13,943 nucleotides of DNA. Source: Candidatus Nanosyncoccus nanoralicus. GTDB taxonomy: Bacteria; Patescibacteriota; Saccharimonadia; Saccharimonadales; Saccharimonadaceae. The stretch is taken from contig NZ_PRLL01000016.1 in the NCBI RefSeq assembly GCF_004138405.1, forward strand, positions 1-13,943, in the 5' to 3' direction. Each line of letters begins with the position of its first letter. Position 1 is the first letter of the stretch. The notes beneath the pieces were generated by a model, which ran no database searches, was not told the origin of the DNA, and worked only from the letters and a program-made list of their open reading frames with translations. Position numbers and translations under genes: made by a program. Of the stretch, positions 5,870-12,850 are shown one piece after another.

Positions 5870-7202
5870 ACTCATTAATTTTGACACGAGTTTGAGCCAG
5901 CGTATCACGGTCTCTAATTGTAACGGTATCATCTTCAAGAGTATCAAAATCGATGACCACACATTTTGGAGTACCGATTTCATCCTGCTTACGATAACGC
6001 TTACCAATATTACCAGAATCATCCCAAGTAACATTACCATATTTCTTACGGAGAATTTGATAAACAGTTCTGGCTTTTTCGACTAGTTCAGGTTTATTTT
6101 TAAGCAGAGGGGAGACACAAAAACGGAATGGAGCAAAAGCTTCAGGGAGTTTTAAGACTGTGCGTTTCTCACCATTTACTTCATCTTCGTGATAGGCAGC
6201 AGAAAGCACCGCCATAACTAAGCGTTCGACACCAAAGGAAGGCTCAATGACATGTGGCACAAAGCTTTCGCCAGTCTTCTTGTCTCGATACTCCATATTC
6301 TTACCAGATGCGCGGGCTACATTCTGAAGGTCAAAATCCGTACGGTAGGCAATACCCATGAGCTCTTCGGATCCAATCGGAAAGTCAAATTCAATATCGA
6401 CGGTTCGCTTTGAATAGTGCGCACGATCATCGGCTGGAACCTCATATTCATGAATCATATTAGCTGGAAGCTGCATTGTCTCTTCAAGAAAAACATGAAC
6501 ATCTCGAAGGAGTTCAGTAAAGATACGCTCCCAATCATTTGGATGCACGAAATATTCAATCTCCATCTGCTCAAGCTCACGACAACGGAAGATAAAATCA
6601 CGTGGAGAAATCTCATTACGAAAAGCTTTTCCCTGCTGAGCAAGACCAAAAGGCAGATCAGGATAAACGTTATCGACCACGTTTTTATAGTTCGTAAAAA
6701 TACCTTGGGCAGTTTCTGGACGCAAGTAGGCGACTGACGTCTCATCAGACACGGCACCAACATGGGTCTCAAACATCATATTAAATTGTTTAACCTCTCC
6801 CCAGTTGATCTTGCCACAGGTCGGGCATTTGATGCCAGCATTGATCAGTTGATCTTTCGTGATATTAGCGGATAAATCATGGCCTTCGGCGGTTTTAGCT
6901 AATTTATCAGCACGGAAGCGACCATGACATTCATTACATTCTACGAGCGGGTCGGCAAAAGTGGCAGCATGTCCTGAAGCGACCCAGGTTTTAGGATTCA
7001 TAATAATGGCAGCGTCGACACCAAGCATATCTTCACGGTCCTCAACCCAGTATTTCCACCAGGTTTGCATAATTTTACGCTTTAAAGCGACACCAAGAGG
7101 ACCAAAATCCCAAGTACCAGCCATACCGCCATAAACATCAGATCCTTGGAAAATAAAACCACGACGCTTACATAGACTAACGATATCCTCAAGTTTTGCC
7201 AT
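5865..7202 (-). CDS. glyQS: Glycyl-tRNA synthetase, homodimeric type
   Basis: A 445-aa class II aminoacyl-tRNA synthetase of the alpha2 type (one polypeptide, not separate GlyQ and GlyS). It charges tRNA-Gly with glycine in the cytoplasm. Seen in order: the N-terminal GSDVYGGMAGTWDFGPLG (20-37); a zinc-binding insertion with C89/C92 (ECNECHG) and C126/C129 (KCPTCGK); motif 2 FRNEISPRDF (194-203); motif 3 GVERLVM (324-330) within EPSFGVERLV; and a C-terminal anticodon-binding domain from about 355 (FAPFRFCVSPLL) with GNIGKRYRKQDEIGTP. Length is normal for bacterial forms. The ATG at 7200-7202 follows AGGAG (7208-7212) by 5 nt, and an extended -10 lies just upstream, so it has its own promoter downstream of recO. 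Confidence 0.97.
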   Translation of the reverse strand: MAKLEDIVSLCKRRGFIFQGSDVYGGMAGTWDFGPLGVALKRKIMQTWWKYWVEDREDMLGVDAAIIMNPKTWVASGHAATFADPLVECNECHGRFRADKLAKTAEGHDLSANITKDQLINAGIKCPTCGKINWGEVKQFNMMFETHVGAVSDETSVAYLRPETAQGIFTNYKNVVDNVYPDLPFGLAQQGKAFRNEISPRDFIFRCRELEQMEIEYFVHPNDWERIFTELLRDVHVFLEETMQLPANMIHEYEVPADDRAHYSKRTVDIEFDFPIGSEELMGIAYRTDFDLQNVARASGKNMEYRDKKTGESFVPHVIEPSFGVERLVMAVLSAAYHEDEVNGEKRTVLKLPEAFAPFRFCVSPLLKNKPELVEKARTVYQILRKKYGNVTWDDSGNIGKRYRKQDEIGTPKCVVIDFDTLEDDTVTIRDRDTLAQTRVKINEL

Positions 7203-7225
7203 ATCAACTCCTATTATTTCTTCTT

Positions 7226-7234
7226 ATTATAACA
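7226..7234 (-). promoter_or_regulatory. Extended -10 promoter (TGTTATAAT) for glyQS
   Basis: An exact TGnTATAAT ends 23 nt before the glyQS ATG and sits 2 bp beyond the recO stop codon. The predicted leader of about 17 nt contains AGGAG at 7208-7212, so unlike most promoters in this window it makes a conventional leadered mRNA. Confidence 0.7.
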
Positions 7235-7236
7235 TC

Positions 7237-7938
7237 TTAGCTGGCAATATAGGAAAGTATCGGCAAATAGGTATAAAGGTTTTTGATTTTTAGGATAACA
7301 TGAATATTGGTTGACAAAATGAGACGGAGAATTTTAATGACATTTTGATCAATCATGCCTTCCCCATCTGGTCTTCTGATAAGAACTTTTTCAAAATTAT
7401 CCCAGTCGTAAGTGGCTGAGGCCTCAAGCCTTTGGCCATCACGATCAAAGAAGACGTTAATTTCTTCACCAGAGATTCTAGCCTGATTTAAGTGAAAATA
7501 GATTTTAATCAACTGTTTAGTTGAGGCATCAGATTGCGTTGAATTTAGAGCGCTTAGGGTTTGATGTAAAAGATTAAAAAGGTCAGCTGAGTCAATTTGA
7601 TGCGAAAGGCGTGAAACTTGTTTTAAAAAGCTAGAGGCTAGTTCTAAGGTTTCAAGATCACTAATGATTTGATGATAAAATTCCTTGGGTCTGGCTGAAG
7701 TAAGAATACCAAATGAGTCATCAGCAACCTTCTCGGTTTTTTTGGAATCATTTTGGTGAACGACGATACTAGATAGAGTGAACATCTCAATACCACCGGC
7801 AAGCTTAGATTTTTCTTTACGAGCTCCCTTAGCAATAGCAGAGAGGCGACCGTCAGGAGTGAGAAAGGTAATAATGCGATCACCTTCACGATAGTTTACA
7901 CGCTTTAAGACAATTGCGTCGGTCTTAAGATCAGCCAT
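7237..7938 (-). CDS. recO: DNA repair protein RecO
   Basis: A 233-aa RecO: the N-terminal OB fold begins DAIVLKRVNYREGDRI (7-22) and continues with LTPDGRLSAIAKGARKEKSK and the KLAGGIEMF segment, followed by a helical C-terminal domain. RecO binds single-stranded DNA and, with RecR, loads RecA in the RecFOR recombination pathway. No C-terminal zinc-finger cysteines are seen, and the protein ends YLPILSYIAS, as in shorter RecO forms. Its ATG follows the response-regulator TAG stop directly with no gap, so it is translated from the kinase/regulator mRNA. It is the last gene of that operon before the glyQS promoter. Confidence 0.9.
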   Translation of the reverse strand: MADLKTDAIVLKRVNYREGDRIITFLTPDGRLSAIAKGARKEKSKLAGGIEMFTLSSIVVHQNDSKKTEKVADDSFGILTSARPKEFYHQIISDLETLELASSFLKQVSRLSHQIDSADLFNLLHQTLSALNSTQSDASTKQLIKIYFHLNQARISGEEINVFFDRDGQRLEASATYDWDNFEKVLIRRPDGEGMIDQNVIKILRLILSTNIHVILKIKNLYTYLPILSYIAS

Positions 7939-8373
7939 CTAAACCTCAGAGTCCTTCTTTTTTAAAGCTTTAACGACGGCGAAAAAAAGCGCCTGTGGAG
8001 TCATGGTGGTTTTATTTAAAATTTCCACGACATTATAACTTTCGTAGGTCTGATCGGGAAACTTGAGAGAAGAAACAATAATAACTGGTATTTTGGAAAG
8101 ATCAGGGTAGGAGGCGATTTCATTCAAAAAGGTGAAGCCGTCCGGTCCGGTCAAAAGAACATCCAGAATAAAAAGAGCCGGCGGTTTACAGCCATCCGGC
8201 AATGCAGCAATGGCTTCTATGCAATTTGTAAAGCAGCGAATTGACAGATTCTGACCATTTTTTTGAAAAGCCCTCTTTAAGTTCTTCGAAAAAAGCTGTG
8301 AAAGAATGGGATCATCCTCAAGCAGGAAGATTTCGATGGTTTCTTTAGTGGAAGCTAGATTGTTCTTTAACAT
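7939..8373 (-). CDS. Receiver-only response regulator
   Basis: A 144-aa protein with a single CheY-like receiver domain and no DNA-binding output domain. The acidic pocket is E19-D20-D21 (LLEDD), the phospho-acceptor D71 lies in FILDVLLTG, S101 in VIIVSS and the conserved Lys121 in ILNKTTMTP. The first 12 residues and the charged tail (KKKDSEV) are short extensions. It probably signals through protein-protein contact, like CheY or Spo0F. It is encoded directly after the histidine kinase: the kinase stop (8383-8385) lies 9 nt before this ATG, and the AGGG ribosome site overlaps that stop. Its own stop abuts the recO start. What it regulates cannot be seen here. Confidence 0.88.
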   Translation of the reverse strand: MLKNNLASTKETIEIFLLEDDPILSQLFSKNLKRAFQKNGQNLSIRCFTNCIEAIAALPDGCKPPALFILDVLLTGPDGFTFLNEIASYPDLSKIPVIIVSSLKFPDQTYESYNVVEILNKTTMTPQALFFAVVKALKKKDSEV

Positions 8374-8382
8374 AATAAAACC

Positions 8383-9072
8383 CTAAAAGGCAAACGCAAC
8401 TTGCTTGGATGCGGGAAGGCGAAGTTTAAAACTAGTGCCGTCACGATGACGCACCGCTAAAAGTTCTGCCTGCATGTACTGCGAAAACTTTGAGGCAATG
8501 AAGAGGCCCAGGCCGGAACTGCCGGGGCGCATGGAGATACTTGCAGGACGGACCATACCATCTTTTAGAGATTGCCAAATCTGTTTAGGAAGGCAGGGCC
8601 CAAAGTCACGCACCGTAATCTCTACAGAATCACCACGGTCAGAAATTACCAGAGATGACTCCGTTTCAGAGGTGGAATAATACATTGCGTTAATACAGAA
8701 GTTATATATAACACTGAAGAGAAGGTCCGGATTCGCAATGGCGAGGTCGTGACGATTTTTATAAAAAGCTGCAACGCTGCGTTGGTTGATCTGAAAAAAG
8801 GGCTGAAGTTCAGTGAGAACATGGTCGCAAATTCGGCGCACAGAGACTGGCTCCATTTCGAAGAGACCATCCTCGAGTCTAGCAATTTTAGTAAGATCGT
8901 TAACTTGTCTGAGAGCACGCTCAGAAATATTGATCAGTTGTTTCTTAGTATCCTTTAACTCAGCGAGGCTGTCCTCCTGAAAATCCATTGAAAGAGCAAG
9001 CTGACGCATCACCGCAAGCGGACTTTTCAACTCATGGGCAACAACTGCTAAACCTCCGACCTCACTTACCAT
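8383..9072 (-). CDS. Soluble, sensorless histidine kinase
   Basis: A 229-aa protein made of only a HisKA dimerisation/phosphotransfer domain and a HATPase_c domain. The H-box H13-ELKSPL begins almost at the N-terminus. The N-box is N124/N128 (YNFCINAMYYS), the G1 box D156-FGP and the G2 box SSGLGLFIA (186-194). There is no membrane segment, PAS, GAF or HAMP domain, so the input must come from a partner protein or the cytoplasm, or else this is a relay kinase. The ATG (9070-9072) lies 6 nt after an extended -10 box, so the mRNA is probably leaderless. The next frame upstream belongs to another gene, so a lost sensor region directly upstream is not evident. It forms an operon with the receiver-only regulator and recO. 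Confidence 0.88.
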   Translation of the reverse strand: MVSEVGGLAVVAHELKSPLAVMRQLALSMDFQEDSLAELKDTKKQLINISERALRQVNDLTKIARLEDGLFEMEPVSVRRICDHVLTELQPFFQINQRSVAAFYKNRHDLAIANPDLLFSVIYNFCINAMYYSTSETESSLVISDRGDSVEITVRDFGPCLPKQIWQSLKDGMVRPASISMRPGSSGLGLFIASKFSQYMQAELLAVRHRDGTSFKLRLPASKQVAFAF

Positions 9073-9078
9073 AGGTTA

Positions 9079-9107
9079 ATTATAGCAGAGAAAAAATTTA
9101 TAGTCAG
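9079..9107 (-). promoter_or_regulatory. Complete promoter for the kinase-regulator-recO operon (leaderless)
   Basis: On the minus strand a -35-like CTGACT (9102-9107, 4 of 6 to TTGACA) is followed by a 17-bp spacer and an extended -10 TGCTATAAT (9079-9087). Six bases separate the -10 from the ATG, placing the transcription start on or next to the A of ATG. Confidence 0.7.
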
Positions 9108-9142
9108 ATTTTTGAAAATTGCATTTGAAGAAACGCACCTGA

Positions 9143-10213
9143 TTAACTATTGAAGCGGATGGTGGAGAGAATACGTTCAAAGTCAGCACGGAAGACATTG
9201 CTCGAATCGGTTTGAAGCAGAGCAGTCTTATCGCGAATCTTAAAGACACAGACAATGCCCATAAGGTCACTATCTAATTTACCAGTATACACATTAACAT
9301 TGACACCATTAACCACTGTTGAAGAGACGGTCATTTCTTGTGACTGAACTTTATCAGTGAAATCCTCAAGAACGCGATCAAGTTGTTCGTTTTTAATTGT
9401 GACCCGAAGAGCCATGACGGTATTGTCAGCCACAACGTTGACCTGGCCAGGATTGAGATAGGCATGATAGTCGCCACCACGACTCGCATCATCAGGAATG
9501 TAAAGATTCCAAGTTTTAGGATATTCAAAGTTTAAGGCGCCAAGATCGGTGGGGCCGGAAAATGTTAAGAAAGGATATTTTTCTTTTTCTTCAAAATCAT
9601 TTTCTAACTTAGTTTGTAAACTATTTCTAGCCTCGGCAACAGCCACGTCAATTTTTCCCTGTACGTTGGTGTTGGCTTCACTCCATTTTAAGGTCATCCA
9701 GATAAAGAGTCCGATAAAGAGGACTGCGAGAAGAGAAACGACAATCAAACCAATGGTTTTAAGGAGGTCGACACGGTTCTTAGCACGAGCGATACGCTCA
9801 GCTTCTTTTTTCTCCTCATCGGTCATGAGATTAAAGTCTTTATTTAGGAGATTGCCGGAAGGATCAGTAACCTGAGACATAAAGGAGGCGTTATTTGCTG
9901 GAGTAGATGAAGGTATGGCTTGAGACATAGCGGAGGCCTGAGGTAAGACCGTAGGATTTGCTGAGGAATAAGCAGATACAGGTTGATTAAAGCCAGGAGT
10001 GGAGGTCGCAGATGGAGTAACGGAAGCGGCAGGAGCAGCAGGAGTGGACGCAAAACCAAAAGCCTGTGAAGACTGCACTGGTTGCGGGGCCTGAGAAGCT
10101 TGTGCAGTTTGCGAAGCTGGTTGTCCTTGTGGAGAAATTGGATTCCAAAAATTAGCGTCTTGCGGCGTAACACCTTGACCGTTATTAAAATTATTTGAAC
10201 CCTGATTATCCAT
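9143..10213 (-). CDS. Single-pass membrane protein: Pro/Gln/Ser/Ala-rich cytoplasmic region plus extracytoplasmic PsbP-like domain
   Basis: A 356-aa protein. Residues 1 to about 115 are low-complexity (Asn, Gln, Pro, Ser, Ala, Thr) and include QPASQTAQASQAPQPVQSSQ. A basic/acidic helix (TDEEKKEAERIARAKNR, 131-147) precedes a single membrane segment (about 153-175). No signal peptide is present, so the N-terminus is cytoplasmic. A short coiled-coil-like stretch (about 185-215) leads to a C-terminal domain with FEYPKTWNLYIP and a final FERILSTIRF, a pattern of PsbP-like/MOG1-like folds found in surface proteins of CPR bacteria; that comparison is tentative. Function unknown. It starts near-leaderless after a promoter with an adjacent inverted repeat, and lies between xseB and the kinase operon. 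The low-complexity part also creates long proline/leucine-rich open frames on other registers, which are not genes. Confidence 0.8.
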   Translation of the reverse strand: MDNQGSNNFNNGQGVTPQDANFWNPISPQGQPASQTAQASQAPQPVQSSQAFGFASTPAAPAASVTPSATSTPGFNQPVSAYSSANPTVLPQASAMSQAIPSSTPANNASFMSQVTDPSGNLLNKDFNLMTDEEKKEAERIARAKNRVDLLKTIGLIVVSLLAVLFIGLFIWMTLKWSEANTNVQGKIDVAVAEARNSLQTKLENDFEEKEKYPFLTFSGPTDLGALNFEYPKTWNLYIPDDASRGGDYHAYLNPGQVNVVADNTVMALRVTIKNEQLDRVLEDFTDKVQSQEMTVSSTVVNGVNVNVYTGKLDSDLMGIVCVFKIRDKTALLQTDSSNVFRADFERILSTIRFNS

Positions 10214-10221
10214 ATATTTAT

Positions 10222-10249
10222 ATTTTACTTATGATTATTTATTTGTAAA
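10222..10249 (-). promoter_or_regulatory. Promoter for the low-complexity membrane protein
   Basis: The minus strand has TTTACA (10244-10249, 5 of 6 to TTGACA), a 16-bp spacer and TAAAAT (10222-10227), then 8 nt to the ATG at 10213. The predicted leader is 1-2 nt, so this too would be near-leaderless. Confidence 0.55.
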
Positions 10250-10267
10250 GTTACTTGCTTACTTTAC
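10245..10267. promoter_or_regulatory. Perfect 7-bp inverted repeat overlapping a -35 box (operator candidate)
   Basis: GTAAAGT (10245-10251) and ACTTTAC (10261-10267) are perfectly complementary arms separated by 9 nt. The left arm covers most of the -35 hexamer TTTACA of the membrane-protein promoter. No T-run follows on either strand, so a terminator is unlikely; a regulator-binding site, or a small hairpin after xseB, fits better. Confidence 0.4.
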
Positions 10268-10270
10268 GTT

Positions 10271-10507
10271 CTATTCCTTACTAAAATCGCGATCGATAAC
10301 TTCGATTTGATTCTTAATTTCATTGAGACTTTTTTCAATTTCTTTTGCCGAGAGAGCTACTTCCTGATATTTTTGACTGGCCTCTTCAAGAGAAAATTCA
10401 TCGCCGTAAAACCACTCAATCTGCTGATCTAATTGTTCTAAACGTTGATTAATTGAAAGAACAGTGGTTTTAGTTTTCGTCTTCTTAGGACTGGTTGATT
10501 CTGCCAT
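10271..10507 (-). CDS. xseB: Exodeoxyribonuclease VII small subunit
   Basis: A 78-aa helical protein with the XseB pattern: INQRLEQLDQQIEWF, then FSLEEASQKYQEVALSAKEI (equivalent to the family's 'sLeeal..ye.g..L...c') and a C-terminal helix of heptad character. Multiple XseB subunits bind the coiled-coil arm of XseA in exonuclease VII, which degrades single-stranded DNA. The basic, Thr-rich start (PKKTKTKTT) is a short extension. Its ribosome site AAGGAG is formed by the last codons of xseA (AATAAGGAGTAA), leaving 2 nt between the xseA stop and this ATG, so the subunits are co-translated. Confidence 0.9.
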   Translation of the reverse strand: MAESTSPKKTKTKTTVLSINQRLEQLDQQIEWFYGDEFSLEEASQKYQEVALSAKEIEKSLNEIKNQIEVIDRDFSKE

Positions 10508-10509
10508 GA

Positions 10510-11607
10510 TTACTCCTTATTTTTGACTTTAATTATTTTTGCTTCGGCTTGATGAGTTTCGGTTTCAAGATGAACAATCGCATTCTCTGATAAATGACCA
10601 TGAATAATAGCATAACCACGCCTTAAGACGATGTCTGGATTTAAATTTTCGATAATCTTCTGCTTTTGTTGGATTTTTTGAAGTTCAAGTTGCAGGAAAT
10701 TAAAGATTTTAGTGCGAATACTTTCAATTTGTTCCCTTAACTTATGTTCTTCAAAATTAATTTTGTTCACAATCTGCTGATGAATACGTGACACCTGAAG
10801 TTTAAGTGAGTGAATCTCAGCTTGGCGATCGCGAGTCAAAAACTGAGCGGCATTACTTGGAGTGGAGGCAGCTAGGTCGGCTGCAAGATCAGCAAGAGAC
10901 TCATCAACTTCATGGCCAATACCCGTGATGATTGGAATACGACTTCCAGCAATGGCGCGAACCAATTTTTCATCGTTAAAAATCGCCAGATCATCTTTTG
11001 AGCCACCACCACGAATCAGGGCAATCACTTGATTATCCGTATATTGATTCATGTACTCAATCGCACGCACGATTTGATCAACGGCTGGCAATCCTTGAAC
11101 CTGGGTATGTGCCACCTGAATCTTAAGCTCACCCCAGCGTTCGTTAATAATTTTAATAAAGTCAGCATAGCCGGCGGCCTGAGTGGAAGAAATGACACCT
11201 AGACGCTCAAGGTTGCGAGCAATGGGACGTTTTTTAGCCGGATCAAAGAGGCCTTCTTTCTGTAATTTAGCTTTAAGCAGCTCAAAGGCTTTTTTAAGAC
11301 TGCCTTCGCCTAGAGGATGGAAACGCTTGATAGTGAGACTGAATTTACCAAAGTTAGTGAGTTTGGGTGTGGCCTGAACGGCAATCTTCATGCCGTCTTC
11401 AAGAGGAAAACCACCAAGTTGATAGATTGTCATAAAACAACCGATGGACGATTCGGAATCTTTTAGATCAAAGAAGACCCATTTGCCTTGGTTGACTTTA
11501 AAACTGCTGACCTCACCAAAAACTACAACGTCACCTAACCCAGTTTCTAAAACTTGATTTGTAACTGAAACAAATTGACTAACAGTAAATCGCGGAGCTT
11601 CCGACAT
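10510..11607 (-). CDS. xseA: Exodeoxyribonuclease VII large subunit
   Basis: A 365-aa XseA. Seen in order: N-terminal OB fold (VSVTNQVLETGLGDVVVFGEV, with GKWVFFDLKD at 41-50), the catalytic domain opening GVISSTQAAGYADF (137-150), HTQVQG, IRGGGSKDDLAIF (198-210), GIGHEVDESLADLAA (229-243) and STPSNAAQ (248-255). A coiled-coil arm follows, then a C-terminal segment NPDIVLRRGYAII. Typical XseA is about 400-460 aa; the shortening lies in the coiled-coil arm. It degrades single-stranded DNA with XseB. It starts 2 nt after the stop of the upstream membrane-protein gene and has no strong ribosome site, so it is likely coupled to it. Confidence 0.95.
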   Translation of the reverse strand: MSEAPRFTVSQFVSVTNQVLETGLGDVVVFGEVSSFKVNQGKWVFFDLKDSESSIGCFMTIYQLGGFPLEDGMKIAVQATPKLTNFGKFSLTIKRFHPLGEGSLKKAFELLKAKLQKEGLFDPAKKRPIARNLERLGVISSTQAAGYADFIKIINERWGELKIQVAHTQVQGLPAVDQIVRAIEYMNQYTDNQVIALIRGGGSKDDLAIFNDEKLVRAIAGSRIPIITGIGHEVDESLADLAADLAASTPSNAAQFLTRDRQAEIHSLKLQVSRIHQQIVNKINFEEHKLREQIESIRTKIFNFLQLELQKIQQKQKIIENLNPDIVLRRGYAIIHGHLSENAIVHLETETHQAEAKIIKVKNKE

Positions 11608-11609
11608 AT

Positions 11610-12740
11610 TTAGGATTCTTTTGAAGATTCAAAGACCTTCTTTTTATCGGCTTTGCCAATCTTTGAGATGGCATTTTGATAGAAACCATAACCAGAGACA
11701 ATGGTATTAAGAAGGACGATAACACGAGTCACGATAACGACGGTACTTGCAACAGCAAGGTTGGTGCCAAGAATACACATAACGGTAATCATAGAGCCTT
11801 CGTAGCCACCGACGCCTCCTGGGGTAGGAAGAACAGCACCAACGAGGGAACCGAGAGCCTCTGCGACCATGATCTGTGGGAAGATTTCGCCGTGGCCTAA
11901 AGATATGGCAACGATTTCGTAGGTTGCAATTTCAAGGAAATTATAGAGAAAACCCCAGATAACAGGCTTAACGAGAAGCTTTTTATCTTTCTTAGCAGTA
12001 AGAAAATCTTCGTGCAGATCCATGAAATACTTATTAACTTTTTCGAGCTCAAGAACCTGCTTCTTTTTGCCAAAAGTAATTGTTTTAACAAACCAGTTAG
12101 AAAAGGCAGTAAGTTCTTTGGCTGCCCAGCGGATCATCTTGCGGCTTGAAACAATGGCAATAAGAACAGCGATGGCGACAATAATTCCGACACTCATAGC
12201 GCCAACCAGCCAAACCATCCAGTATGCATTAGACGGAACACTGCCAGTCACAATGAGGAAGATGATGGCGAAAATGGTTTGAGTCTGATTTGCAAGAATG
12301 GTGATTAAATAGCGCAAGATATACATAAAACTAACCTGGCCGGCTGTGGCTCCGTAATTTTTTAGGCGCCAGGTGATATAACCAAGACCAGAGACACCAC
12401 CAGATGGAATGGCATGATTTACAAAATTGAGCTCAAAAGAGATGCGAGCAAGCTCCCATGTGGAAATTTTCTTAGCTTCTTTGTCTCCCTTATTCTTCTG
12501 CTCAGCGATTCTCTGTTTTCCTGCCATATAGGCGAAGAAAATTTTACCAGCACAGTAATACATGAAGAGCTGTTCTGGAATGAGGAGGCAGACAATAAAT
12601 AAATTAATACTAAATTCACCACCTTCAATACAGTGTCCTCCAAAAATACAACTAGTGGCGGCGGTGATTTGGTCCCAGGCACCCCAGATAACAAAGGCGA
12701 CGAGGGCTAAAGTGATTAGGCTAAGAATTTTTTTAAACAT
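11610..12740 (-). CDS. Flippase-like LPG-synthase TM-region (YbhN/UPF0104) membrane protein
   Basis: A 376-aa polytopic protein with about seven to eight membrane segments. The family signatures are IPSGGVSGLGYITWRLKNYG (111-130) and LPTPGGVGGYEGSMI (304-318), as in the lysylphosphatidylglycerol-synthase transmembrane region (UPF0104/YbhN) superfamily. There is no C-terminal soluble aminoacyl-transferase domain, so it is a stand-alone flippase-like membrane unit, probably handling a lipid or glycolipid. C31 and C37 lie in a predicted outer loop (CIFGGHC) and could form a disulfide, perhaps made by the DsbA-like system in this window. It heads the operon with xseA and xseB. The ATG follows an extended -10 by 9 nt, so the mRNA has only a few leader bases. 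Confidence 0.88.
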   Translation of the reverse strand: MFKKILSLITLALVAFVIWGAWDQITAATSCIFGGHCIEGGEFSINLFIVCLLIPEQLFMYYCAGKIFFAYMAGKQRIAEQKNKGDKEAKKISTWELARISFELNFVNHAIPSGGVSGLGYITWRLKNYGATAGQVSFMYILRYLITILANQTQTIFAIIFLIVTGSVPSNAYWMVWLVGAMSVGIIVAIAVLIAIVSSRKMIRWAAKELTAFSNWFVKTITFGKKKQVLELEKVNKYFMDLHEDFLTAKKDKKLLVKPVIWGFLYNFLEIATYEIVAISLGHGEIFPQIMVAEALGSLVGAVLPTPGGVGGYEGSMITVMCILGTNLAVASTVVIVTRVIVLLNTIVSGYGFYQNAISKIGKADKKKVFESSKES

Positions 12741-12749
12741 ATCCTAGAT

Positions 12750-12758
12750 ATTATAGCA
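12750..12758 (-). promoter_or_regulatory. Extended -10 promoter (TGCTATAAT) for the flippase-like / xseA / xseB operon
   Basis: An exact TGnTATAAT on the minus strand ends 9 nt before the ATG at 12740, predicting a 2-3 nt leader. A weak TTTAAT (12772-12777) sits 16 bp upstream as a possible -35. It is one half of a divergent promoter pair in the 110-bp gap 12741-12850. Confidence 0.65.
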
Positions 12759-12815
12759 TAGGTGTTTCTAGATTAAAGAGAAAAAATACGATTTGCATAG
12801 AAGAGCATAAGATGG

Positions 12816-12844
12816 TTTAATATTGGCCTAAATTTTGATATAAT
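12816..12844 (+). promoter_or_regulatory. Promoter for the Trm11-like methyltransferase (leaderless)
   Basis: TTTAAT (12816-12821) is followed by 17 bp and TATAAT (12839-12844), with TG at 12836-12837 making an extended -10 TGATATAAT. Six bases separate the box from the ATG at 12851, placing the transcription start at the ATG itself. No Shine-Dalgarno is present. Confidence 0.7.
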
Positions 12845-12850
12845 ATTTAT

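Larger units (their letters stand above)
12741..12850. promoter_or_regulatory. Divergent intergenic region with two extended -10 promoters
   Basis: This 110-bp gap is the longest clean intergenic stretch among the core genes. It holds only the two back-to-back promoters listed separately, both with TTTAAT-like -35 and TGnTATAAT boxes. No hairpin, operator or small gene was seen between them. Confidence 0.6.

Noticed and set aside
5546..6086. Small frames around the CPTC membrane gene and the glyQS end, both strands
   Set aside because: They overlap the better-supported extended membrane frame or glyQS and lack ribosome sites; the plus-strand frame 5642-5848 is highly basic and antisense.
6417..6772. 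Open frames of about 105 codons on both strands inside glyQS
   Set aside because: They are shadows of the strongly conserved synthetase, without ribosome sites or plausible protein composition.
9549..9875. 108-codon plus-strand frame antisense to the membrane protein gene
   Set aside because: No start signals, and its Arg/Lys/Ser-rich composition is typical of an antisense shadow.
9844..10173. 109-codon leucine/proline-rich frame
   Set aside because: It is the shifted reading of the repetitive Pro/Gln/Ser-coding region of the membrane protein gene; the real gene has a promoter, a membrane segment and a folded C-terminal domain.
10245..10267. Rho-independent terminator after xseB
   Set aside because: The 7-bp stem is AT-rich and is not followed by a T-run on either strand.
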